The position numbers and the translations under genes were made by a program. Of a stretch of DNA of 5,548 bases, positions 1-5,548 are shown piece by piece. Origin of the DNA: an uncultured Taibaiella sp. (GTDB lineage: Bacteria > Bacteroidota > Bacteroidia > Chitinophagales > Chitinophagaceae); assembly GCA_937871155.1 (NCBI GenBank), contig CALMXV010000224.1, forward strand, positions 1 through 5,548. The letters are read 5' to 3'. The notes below the pieces were generated by a model. The model was not told the origin of the DNA. It searched no databases and saw nothing but the letters and a program-made list of their open reading frames with translations. Numbering within the stretch: the stretch's first letter is position 1; each line of letters opens with the position of its first letter.

Positions 1-381
1 CAAATAGATGATGAACAATTAAACAAAGCGATTCGTTTAGCCAGTTTAGCCACCTTAATTCAAGAACTTCCAAATGGTGCGCATACTGTGCTAGGAGAGC
101 GAGGGAATAATCTTTCCGGAGGGCAAAAGCAAAGAATTGCAATAGCCAGAGCTATTTATAAAGGTGCTTCGGTATTAGTTTTTGACGAAGCAACTGCAGC
201 GTTGGATACAAAAACAGAAGAAGAAATTACTCAATCAATTTATGAACTTGGTAAAGAAGCTTTGACTATCATTATCATCGCACATCGATATTCATCATTA
301 CGTTATTGCGATAAAATATTAATGTTGGAAGAAGGAAAAATTGTTCGTTCTTGTACCTACGATCAATTACTTAACTTTTAA
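1..381 (+). CDS. ABC exporter, C-terminal part of the ATPase domain (5' end outside window)
   Basis: The reading frame is open from base 1 to the stop at 379-381, giving 126 visible residues with no start in the window. The GTG at 88 is an internal valine codon, because homologous-looking ATPase sequence continues upstream of it. Visible motifs in order are the ABC signature LSGGQ (visible residues 38-42, followed by KQRIAIARA), Walker B VLVFDE (58-63, catalytic Glu 63), a D-loop AALD (66-69, more often SALD) and the switch histidine in IIAHR (His 95). Walker A, the Q-loop and any membrane domain lie upstream. The ending (CDKILMLEEGKI, then a YDQLL-like tail) resembles fused permease-ATPase exporters of the MsbA/PglK type, which flip lipids or lipid-linked oligosaccharides. 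The glycosyltransferase genes that follow 13 bases downstream suggest a glycan flippase or exporter, but this is inference from context. A peptide or drug exporter cannot be excluded. The ABC ATPase call is very secure; the substrate is not. Confidence 0.95.
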   Translation, partial: QIDDEQLNKAIRLASLATLIQELPNGAHTVLGERGNNLSGGQKQRIAIARAIYKGASVLVFDEATAALDTKTEEEITQSIYELGKEALTIIIIAHRYSSLRYCDKILMLEEGKIVRSCTYDQLLNF

Positions 382-394
382 ATAAGCTAGGGCT

Positions 395-1330
395 ATGTTG
401 GTAAGCATCATCATGACCACTTATAATGTTGAGCAGTTTATAGACAAGACTATCCGCTGCATTCAACAGCAAACCTATCAGCAGTGGGAGTTGATTATAG
501 TAGATGATCATTCTACGGATGCTACCGTAGCGCATATCCGTAAATACCTTAACGACTCAAGAATTAAACTTTGGGAAAACGAAAAAAATCTAGGCTTTAT
601 ACTTAATAAAAACAAAGCTTTTGGTTTTGCACAAGGCGAACTTCTCACCTTAATGGATAGCGATGATATGTGCGCTGCTACAAGGATTGCTCGGCAAGTC
701 GCCATCTTTAAGCAGCATCCGGATATTATGTTATGCGCTACAAATTTTCAACGAATCGATGAATTTGATAACCTTCTTTATGCAAATACCATCAACGAAG
801 ATTTGGTGTTGAAGGACTTACCTAATGACTTTCCTGTGAGCTATAATAATATCATGTTTCGAAAACAAATAGTAGCGACCTATGGCTTATTCGATTCTTT
901 TTTTAGAGAGTATCATGGTGAAGACCAATATTGGACAATGAAAGTGATGTGCGATCATCCTCTTTATTTTATAAAAGACATACTTTACAGTTATCGTATC
1001 AATCCAAATTCCTTAACTACTAACTTAACGAGCCCTAAGCAATTGATCATGGAAGATATTATTGCTTATCTTAAACAACAACGATTGGAAACGGGAACAG
1101 ATGATGTAGAACAAAATAACAACGATACGCTTCAAAACTATGTCGCCCAACTATTATCTAATAAGTCTTTGTTGGCAGATCGATATCGATTGTGGGCAGT
1201 AAAAGCTATTGAGCAAGGTAGTATGAGAAAGGCAGCAGCATTGTTAAAGCAATCGTTTCTACTTAATAAATGGAGCTTGCCGCTTTATAAAACACTAAAA
1301 TATTATTTGACGAAACGCTTTTTACATTAA
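395..1330 (+). CDS. Glycosyltransferase family 2 (GT-A fold), first of a tandem pair
   Basis: This 311-residue protein is a complete GT2 enzyme expected to transfer a sugar from a nucleotide-sugar donor at the cytoplasmic face. The N-terminal strand VSIIMTTYN (3-11) and VDDHSTD (36-42) form the nucleotide-binding part. LMDSDDM (86-92) contains the DXD metal-binding aspartates (Asp 88, 90, 91). HGEDQYW (174-180) holds the ED pair (176-177), where GT2 enzymes usually place the catalytic base. Residues from about 261 to the end (RYRLWAVKAI, then LLKQSF) look like a short helical, TPR-like tail. No signal peptide or membrane segment is visible. ATG 395 is the natural start because it places the first strand at residue 3; there is no good Shine-Dalgarno. 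The gene lies 13 bases after the ABC gene and 15 before its paralogue, so co-transcription is likely. Donor and acceptor sugars cannot be deduced. Confidence 0.95.
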   Translation: MLVSIIMTTYNVEQFIDKTIRCIQQQTYQQWELIIVDDHSTDATVAHIRKYLNDSRIKLWENEKNLGFILNKNKAFGFAQGELLTLMDSDDMCAATRIARQVAIFKQHPDIMLCATNFQRIDEFDNLLYANTINEDLVLKDLPNDFPVSYNNIMFRKQIVATYGLFDSFFREYHGEDQYWTMKVMCDHPLYFIKDILYSYRINPNSLTTNLTSPKQLIMEDIIAYLKQQRLETGTDDVEQNNNDTLQNYVAQLLSNKSLLADRYRLWAVKAIEQGSMRKAAALLKQSFLLNKWSLPLYKTLKYYLTKRFLH

Positions 1331-1345
1331 TTGCAAGTTGCCTAT

Positions 1346-2278
1346 ATGAAAGTAAGTATAGTGATGTGTTGTTATAATGAAGAACGTTTTATAGAACGGG
1401 CTATTCACTGTATTCTACAACAGACATATACCAATTGGGAGTTGATTATTGCAGACGATGGCTCTACCGATACTACACAAGCACTGATTAAAAACTATAT
1501 TCATGATCCACGAATTCTATTTGTGGTTAACGATAGCAATTTAGGCTGCCAAAGAAATAAAAACCAAGCATTGCTTCGATGTACAGGAGCATTAATCACT
1601 CAACTAGATGCGGATGATACTTGTCCGAACGATAGAATTGAAAAGCAAGTCAACGTTTTTATAGAGCATACAGATGCCATGATCTGTGGCACTAATTTTC
1701 AAATAGTGAATCAAGAAGGAACGGTGCTGGCAAAGAAAGAGTATGAACAAGACTTTTGGATTGGGAGTAATGTAAAGCCTTATCCCTTTTGGTTTCCGGG
1801 ATTAATGTTTAAAAAGAAATTGCTGGATGAATTTGGAATGTATCATCCTCATTTTTTTGGTATCCATGGCGAAGATCATTATTGGACCATTCGTGTCAAT
1901 AAGCAGTACCCTATTTATTTTATTAAAGAGGTGCTTTACAATTATCACATCAACCCGAACTCTGTAACCAATGTTTTAGACAATCCAAGAAAATTAATTG
2001 TAGAAGAAATCTTGGAAAAATTAAACTCGCAACAGAATGAGTGGGGAACAGATTGGTTGGAACAAGGTAAGCCGGAATTACTTTTAGCTTACGAACAAGA
2101 GTTGATGTTAGATAGCACTTTAATGGGTGATAAATATCGAATATGGGCAGCCAAAGCAATTGACAGTAAAAAATTTCAATTAGCCTTTTCCTTATTAAAA
2201 CAGTCCTTTACTTACAATAAGCTTAACTACAATTTTTATCGAACATTAGCCTATTATTTTAGAAGCCGATGGCAATAA
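1346..2278 (+). CDS. Glycosyltransferase family 2 (GT-A fold), second of a tandem pair
   Basis: This is a second complete GT2 enzyme of 310 residues. I start it at ATG 1346. An in-frame TTG at 1331 would add five residues, but MKVSIVMCCYN from 1346 matches the N-terminus of the preceding paralogue exactly in register. Motifs are VSIVMCCYN (3-11), ADDGSTD (36-42), QLDADDT (86-92, DXD aspartates 88, 90, 91) and HGEDHYW (174-180, candidate catalytic ED 176-177). The C-terminal tail has KYRIWAAKAI (263-272) and LLKQSF (283-288), as in the first copy. Every motif has the same residue number in both proteins, so the pair arose by duplication; my hand count gives about 43% identity. Both copies keep all visible catalytic motifs and appear functional. 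They may add two sugars in sequence or use different acceptors; this is inference. The GT4 gene follows after 34 bases. No signal peptide or membrane segment is seen. Confidence 0.95.
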   Translation: MKVSIVMCCYNEERFIERAIHCILQQTYTNWELIIADDGSTDTTQALIKNYIHDPRILFVVNDSNLGCQRNKNQALLRCTGALITQLDADDTCPNDRIEKQVNVFIEHTDAMICGTNFQIVNQEGTVLAKKEYEQDFWIGSNVKPYPFWFPGLMFKKKLLDEFGMYHPHFFGIHGEDHYWTIRVNKQYPIYFIKEVLYNYHINPNSVTNVLDNPRKLIVEEILEKLNSQQNEWGTDWLEQGKPELLLAYEQELMLDSTLMGDKYRIWAAKAIDSKKFQLAFSLLKQSFTYNKLNYNFYRTLAYYFRSRWQ

Positions 2279-2312
2279 AAAAACTAATTGAATTAAGAAT
2301 TTATTACGATTT

Positions 2313-3452
2313 ATGAAACTATTTGTTCTTTCTGAAACCTTGACCACCGGCGGTGCTGAGTGGTTTTCATTGCGTCTGGCAGCAGCTTTAATGAAGAAAG
2401 GACATTCGGTATATTTTTTTGTGTTACGACCCGATATTATCAATGAAAGAATTGTACAAAAATTTCCTCAAATAAAAATCTTGACGCTTCCCTTATGGAA
2501 GATAAAGCTTTTGGTGCAGGTAGATAGAGTAACCAAAAAATTGCTGGGTAAAAATATTTTTGTTGAACGTGCCAATGTTACGTTTATAAGAAAACATATC
2601 AAGACCGTTAAACCTGATGCCTTACACAGTCATCTGATAGAAGCGGATTTGGTAGCTATGAAAGCCGCTATGGGTACTGAAAGTCGTGTAGTAACCACCG
2701 TACATGGTGATTATAGCATGGCTTTAAAACAGCATAAACGAGAAAAGGAAATTACAGAATTGATGCAAGGGCTTTCACATATAGCTGTAATATCAGATGA
2801 ACAACAGGAAATTCTCCTCCAACATTTTCCGAAGGAGAAACACAAGATTTCCAAAATATATAACGGCTATCCTCTTGAATCTTCTTTGGAAGCAAAGCCT
2901 AAGTCAACATGCTTTACTTTTGGAATGATAGCCCGTGGTATTCCTGAGAAAGGTTGGCAGTCACTGATTAAAGCCTTTCAACAACTATCAACCCCTAATG
3001 TGCAATTGCATTTGTATGGTGAAAGTGACTACTTATTACAGTTGAAAAATGAAAACCAAGATGCTCGAATTCATTTTTTCGGGTTTACAAATGAGCCATT
3101 GAAAGCCATTCAAACTTTTGATGTAGGGATGTTTCCTTCACAGTATGCCGGAGAAAGCTTACCTACGACCCTTATCGAATATTTAGCCCTACAAAAACCT
3201 GTTATTGCAAATAATATTGGCGAAGTGAGCAATATGCTTCAAGTAAACCATACTCAGCAACAAGCAGGTATTGTTATCCATCCTAAAAACGAAGCAGAAA
3301 TGATACAACAGCTTTACAAAGCCATGAATAAAATGCTTGTAGAGCCGCAGTATTATGAAGTCTTAAAAGGTCAGTGCCAGAGAGCCTTTCAAAAATTCTC
3401 TATGGATAGTTGTATCGAAGCTTATGAAGCCTGTTATTTAGGACATGATTAA
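2313..3452 (+). CDS. Glycosyltransferase family 4 (GT-B fold)
   Basis: This 379-residue protein has the normal length and order of a GT4 retaining glycosyltransferase. The N-terminal acceptor-side domain begins MKLFVLSETLTTGGAEWF, with the glycine-rich loop GGAE at 13-16. It continues with LHSHLIEAD (104-112) and TTVHGDY (128-134). The C-terminal donor-binding domain starts near residue 200 with GMIARGIPEKGW (204-215), the usual phosphate-contacting region with Arg 208 and Lys 213. The family's E-x7-E motif is intact as Glu 281 and Glu 289 within AGESLPTTLIEYLA, followed by KPVIANNIGE (295-304). These residues normally contact the nucleotide-sugar donor. No membrane segment is evident, so a cytoplasmic or membrane-associated enzyme is expected. 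ATG 2313 is well placed for the first strand, although no Shine-Dalgarno precedes it. It is probably the last gene of the + strand unit. The sugar transferred is unknown. Confidence 0.95.
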   Translation: MKLFVLSETLTTGGAEWFSLRLAAALMKKGHSVYFFVLRPDIINERIVQKFPQIKILTLPLWKIKLLVQVDRVTKKLLGKNIFVERANVTFIRKHIKTVKPDALHSHLIEADLVAMKAAMGTESRVVTTVHGDYSMALKQHKREKEITELMQGLSHIAVISDEQQEILLQHFPKEKHKISKIYNGYPLESSLEAKPKSTCFTFGMIARGIPEKGWQSLIKAFQQLSTPNVQLHLYGESDYLLQLKNENQDARIHFFGFTNEPLKAIQTFDVGMFPSQYAGESLPTTLIEYLALQKPVIANNIGEVSNMLQVNHTQQQAGIVIHPKNEAEMIQQLYKAMNKMLVEPQYYEVLKGQCQRAFQKFSMDSCIEAYEACYLGHD

Positions 3453-3483
3453 TAAGCATAGTCAGCTTATCGAAGTCCCTTTT
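3440..3483 (+). terminator. Possible terminator hairpin between the convergent GT4 and POT genes
   Basis: ATAAGC (3452-3457) and GCTTAT (3465-3470) form a perfect 6-bp stem with a 7-base loop, covering most of the 14-base gap between the two stop codons. A second short pairing, GGAC (3441-3444) with GTCC (3475-3478), could enclose it with unpaired bases in between, and TTTTCTTTC begins at 3480 on the + strand. The stem is short and AT-rich, and the T-tract adjoins only the outer pairing, so this is a weak candidate. Its position between two convergent genes is the main support. A strong T-tract is missing on the - strand side. Confidence 0.3.
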
Positions 3484-5128
3484 CTTTCATGATTTTATTC
3501 ATCCATTTCAATAAGGAGAAACCAATGGCTGCTGCTATAATGAGTAAGCAAAAATTGACAATAAAAAACAATTGTTTGTTTTCATAGTTGTACCAAGTTT
3601 TTGCTAATACACCCGATAGTTTGTTGCCTATTGAAGTGGATAAGAAAAAGCCTCCCATCATAAGTGCGGTAATACGTGGTGGACTCAATTTGGATACTAA
3701 GCTCAATCCCATCGGACTTAAAAACAACTCCCCAACAGTTATCACTCCGTAACAAGCTATCAGCCATAAAGCAGAAACCTTAATGGTACCATTCATGCTA
3801 TAGTGTACGGCGGCTACCATTACCAAGCAAGAAAGAGCGGATATCAACATACCCCAAGCAATTTTCCCGGGTGTGGTGGGTTCTTTTCCTCGCCGTTTCA
3901 ACAGTGCAAAAAATCCCACAACCAACGGAGTTAGCGCTACTACCCAAAACGGATTGATGGATTGAAACAGCTCCGGATTGGCGGTATAGATGGCTTGCCC
4001 CTCCTCTGGTCGTTGGTCAGCAGGCATATTACTGAAATACTTGGGGTAGTCATAGATTTTAACCTCTTGCCCATTTTCTTTGAGCAGTTTAAAATTCTTA
4101 TCGTAAGCTGTAATCGTATCTTTTGCAAAGACCACCTTATCGGCTAAGTACAAATCAGAAGCAAACTTCTCAGTACTGCCACTTACCTTTCTATCCGTAT
4201 AGCTTTCTGCCCAAGTAGTCAACACGGTTCCATTTTGTTTGAACACAGCCCAAAACATAATACTAACTGCAAAGATGGCTAACAGAGCGGCGATAGGTCT
4301 TTTGTCGTCTTGAGGTGCTTTTAAGTAGATAGAAACAAAATAAAATATCACGGGGACACACGCAAAAATAAAGGCATCTGTAGAGTCGCTACCAAAAATA
4401 TTATTAGGAATAATCCAGCCAAGGTAGCCCGCAATAATAGCCGGAAGGAATACGATAGCAAATAAATTTCCAATGGTGATATCTCCTTTTTGTGCTGGTT
4501 TTAGAATATTAGCTGAGCGATAGTTTTTCAAACCTAATGAGAAAACTATCAATCCTATAAACATACCAATACCTGCAGTCATGAAGGCTTCATCCCAGCC
4601 ATATTTATTTCGCATAAATGCAGCAATAATGTTGCAAATAAATGCACCAATATTGATGCCCATGTAAAAGATATTAAAGCCGGAGTCTTTTTTATCTCTA
4701 TAAGTATCGGTTGAATACAAATTGCCTAAAAGGGTAGATATACTCGGTTTGAAAAAGCCATTCCCAATAATGACCAACGCCATAGAAATATAAAAAGCTG
4801 TTGTACCTTCTAGCGAAAAGCCTAGATAACCCAAGCCCATCAGTATCCCTCCAAAATAGACGGCATTGATATAACCAATTTTTCTGTCGGCTAAGAAACC
4901 TCCAATAAAGGGAGTTAGATAGGTTAAGGCAATGTAGGTACCAAAGATATCGCTGGCATCGCCCGGGTCAAATCCCATACCGCCATCCGTTTTAGCTGCT
5001 TTCATGTAGAGGAAGAAAATACCCAACATGAGATAGTAGCCAAAGCGCTCCCACATTTCAGTAAGGAACAAAAACGGTAACCCTTTCGGGTGCTTGCTGG
5101 CTACTGTAGTGGAAGTGGTCTGATTCAT
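3467..5128 (-). CDS. Proton-coupled oligopeptide transporter, POT/PTR2 family, with extended loop after TM7
   Basis: This 553-residue inner-membrane protein belongs to the POT branch of the MFS, which typically imports di- and tripeptides with protons. TM1 carries the ExxERF proton-coupling motif (Glu 24, Glu 27, Arg 28) followed by Tyr 31 and Tyr 32. Other family signatures are FLADRKIG (78-85), GNGFFKPSIS with Lys 127 in TM4 (122-131), FNIFYMGINIGAF with Tyr 155 and Asn 159 in TM5 (151-163), FWAVFKQNG in TM7 (292-300), and GELFLSPMGLSLV with Glu 467 in TM10 (466-478). I count about 14 membrane segments, including the two extra helices bacterial POTs carry between TM6 and TM7 (about 218-240 and 250-269). 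Unusually, residues 308-391 form a long hydrophilic segment before TM8, expected to be periplasmic. ATG 5128 gives a short cytoplasmic N-terminus before TM1. The gene opposes its glycan-related neighbours and probably has its own promoter. POT membership is very secure; peptide as substrate is inferred. Confidence 0.96.
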   Translation of the reverse strand: MNQTTSTTVASKHPKGLPFLFLTEMWERFGYYLMLGIFFLYMKAAKTDGGMGFDPGDASDIFGTYIALTYLTPFIGGFLADRKIGYINAVYFGGILMGLGYLGFSLEGTTAFYISMALVIIGNGFFKPSISTLLGNLYSTDTYRDKKDSGFNIFYMGINIGAFICNIIAAFMRNKYGWDEAFMTAGIGMFIGLIVFSLGLKNYRSANILKPAQKGDITIGNLFAIVFLPAIIAGYLGWIIPNNIFGSDSTDAFIFACVPVIFYFVSIYLKAPQDDKRPIAALLAIFAVSIMFWAVFKQNGTVLTTWAESYTDRKVSGSTEKFASDLYLADKVVFAKDTITAYDKNFKLLKENGQEVKIYDYPKYFSNMPADQRPEEGQAIYTANPELFQSINPFWVVALTPLVVGFFALLKRRGKEPTTPGKIAWGMLISALSCLVMVAAVHYSMNGTIKVSALWLIACYGVITVGELFLSPMGLSLVSKLSPPRITALMMGGFFLSTSIGNKLSGVLAKTWYNYENKQLFFIVNFCLLIIAAAIGFSLLKWMNKIMKEKGLR

Positions 5129-5145
5129 ACGCTATATTATGGCGT

Positions 5146-5177
5146 CAAAATAAAGATTTTATTTCATTTACCACAAA
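5146..5177 (-). promoter_or_regulatory. Candidate Bacteroidota-type promoter for the POT gene
   Basis: Read on the - strand, TTTG (5177-5174) is followed after 20 bases by TTATTTTG (5153-5146). The Bacteroidota primary sigma factor is known to use a -33 TTTG or TTG and a -7 TAnnTTTG separated by roughly 19-20 bases. This match has the right spacing and one mismatch in the -7 element. It would start transcription only about 10-15 bases before the ATG at 5128. AT-rich sequence gives chance matches easily, so confidence is modest. I found no equally good match on the + strand for the FkbM gene. Confidence 0.35.
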
Positions 5178-5227
5178 ACGTCCTTTGCATAAAAAGAGTA
5201 TTGTATTTTTACCGCATTCATAGCTGT

Positions 5228-5251
5228 AGGTAAAAGAAAAAAACGTTACCT
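5228..5251. repeat. Small inverted repeat in the divergent intergenic region
   Basis: AGGTAA (5228-5233) and TTACCT (5246-5251) are perfect inverted copies separated by a 12-base, A-rich spacer. Two G-U pairs could extend the stem outward as RNA. It lies 22 bases before the FkbM start and about 100 bases upstream of the POT start. It could be a regulator's operator or a leader hairpin, or a chance match. The rest of the 145-base gap (5129-5273) is AT-rich, and apart from the promoter candidate I see nothing else in it. Confidence 0.3.
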
Positions 5252-5273
5252 GTCAAAAATTTGAGAACACATT

Positions 5274-5548
5274 ATGTTGAATAGTATCCGCTATTATTGG
5301 AAAATTTATAATCGATTTGGTAGTAAAGCCATTCAGTTTTTAGTTCAGTCAAAATTTAAACAAGACAAACTTAACAACATACGATTTGCTTCCTTAAAGC
5401 ATCCCATTAATCTTAGCAATTTTGAAGCAGATGTAAGTACCTTGTTTCAGATATTCTTGGCGGAAGAATACGGAGTGAAACTGAAAGAAACACCAAAGTA
5501 CATCATTGATTGCGGTGCTAATATTGGCTTATCAGCCGTTTATTTTGC
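5274..5548 (+). CDS. FkbM-family methyltransferase, N-terminal part (3' end outside window)
   Basis: The frame opens at ATG 5274 and stays open to the window's end, giving 91 complete codons. The protein begins MLNSIRYYWKIYNRFGSK. The diagnostic part is KYIIDCGANIGLSAVYF (75-91), which is SAM-binding motif I in the form typical of FkbM-type methyltransferases (Asp 79 and the glycines 81 and 85). Before it, ADVSTLFQIFLAEEYG (52-67) matches the region that usually precedes motif I in this family. FkbM-family enzymes O-methylate sugars or other small-molecule hydroxyls and are common in bacterial glycan clusters, so methylation of a sugar on the neighbouring glycan is plausible; that role is inference. 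The start is well supported by the normal distance to motif I, but there is no clear Shine-Dalgarno. The gene diverges from the POT gene across 145 bases and may begin a further part of the glycan locus. Confidence 0.88.
   Translation, partial: MLNSIRYYWKIYNRFGSKAIQFLVQSKFKQDKLNNIRFASLKHPINLSNFEADVSTLFQIFLAEEYGVKLKETPKYIIDCGANIGLSAVYF

Noticed and set aside
88..90. GTG at 88 as the start of a small ATPase protein
   Set aside because: The same frame is open to base 1 and its translation upstream of 88 reads as ABC ATPase sequence, so this is an internal valine codon of a gene cut by the window edge.
508..705. 65-codon open frame on the - strand within the first GT2 gene
   Set aside because: It is antisense to strongly conserved GT2 coding sequence, including the DXD region, and its translation has no recognisable motif.
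2279..2312. Possible promoter in the 34-base gap before GT4
   Set aside because: The gap is A/T-rich but contains no TAnnTTTG-like element with a spaced TTTG, so read-through from the GT2 genes is simpler.
1950..2443. Two short - strand open frames (1950-2159 and 2246-2443)
   Set aside because: The first is antisense to the second GT2 gene; the second spans the GT2-GT4 gap and the conserved start of GT4. Neither has family features or a plausible promoter.
3582..4147. Short open frames overlapping the POT gene (3582-3767 and 3940-4128 on -, 3962-4147 on +)
   Set aside because: They are other-frame shadows of the POT gene, whose frame carries intact family motifs throughout. They do not indicate a frameshift.
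5184..5211. TTTG (5184-5187) and TATTTTTA (5204-5211) as a + strand promoter for FkbM
   Set aside because: The spacing is only 16 bases and the -7 element lacks the final G, which is too poor a match in such AT-rich sequence.
1..5548. CRISPR array, tRNA or rRNA, insertion sequence, toxin-antitoxin or phage-defence system
   Set aside because: No regularly spaced repeats, RNA-gene patterns, transposase motifs or terminal repeats were seen, and every sizeable open frame is explained by glycan or transport genes.

Overview
The window is an AT-rich, gene-dense stretch most simply read as part of a surface-glycan or glycan-modification locus of a Bacteroidota bacterium. The evidence for the phylum is indirect. 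None of the five visible start codons has a clear Shine-Dalgarno sequence. The POT-family transporter has a form I associate with this phylum. An ABC exporter, GT2, GT4 and FkbM genes packed together are also typical of its polysaccharide loci. I cannot name a genus.

Layout: (1) Positions 1-381 are the 3' end of an ABC exporter gene, covering only the ATPase C-terminal half. (2) Positions 395-1330 and 1346-2278 are two tandem GT2 glycosyltransferases. They align without a gap over 310 residues, so they are a gene duplication. (3) Positions 2313-3452 are a GT4 glycosyltransferase. These four genes lie on the + strand with gaps of 13, 15 and 34 bases and probably form one transcription unit. 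(4) Positions 3467-5128, on the - strand, are a proton-coupled oligopeptide transporter (POT/PTR2) that converges on the GT4 gene with only 14 bases between the stop codons. (5) Positions 5129-5273 are a divergent intergenic region with a candidate Bacteroidota-type promoter for the transporter and a small inverted repeat. (6) Positions 5274-5548, on the + strand, are the 5' end of an FkbM-type methyltransferase gene that runs off the window.

Working model: the three glycosyltransferases add sugars to a lipid-linked or otherwise membrane-associated glycan. The ABC protein may flip or export that glycan, and the FkbM-type enzyme may O-methylate a sugar. The peptide transporter has no obvious part in this and looks like an unrelated gene lying within the locus.

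I see no RNA gene, CRISPR array, insertion sequence or phage feature. I do not see a clearly new biological system. The most informative points are the pattern of divergence between the GT2 duplicates, and the POT protein's extra loop and changed gate residues.
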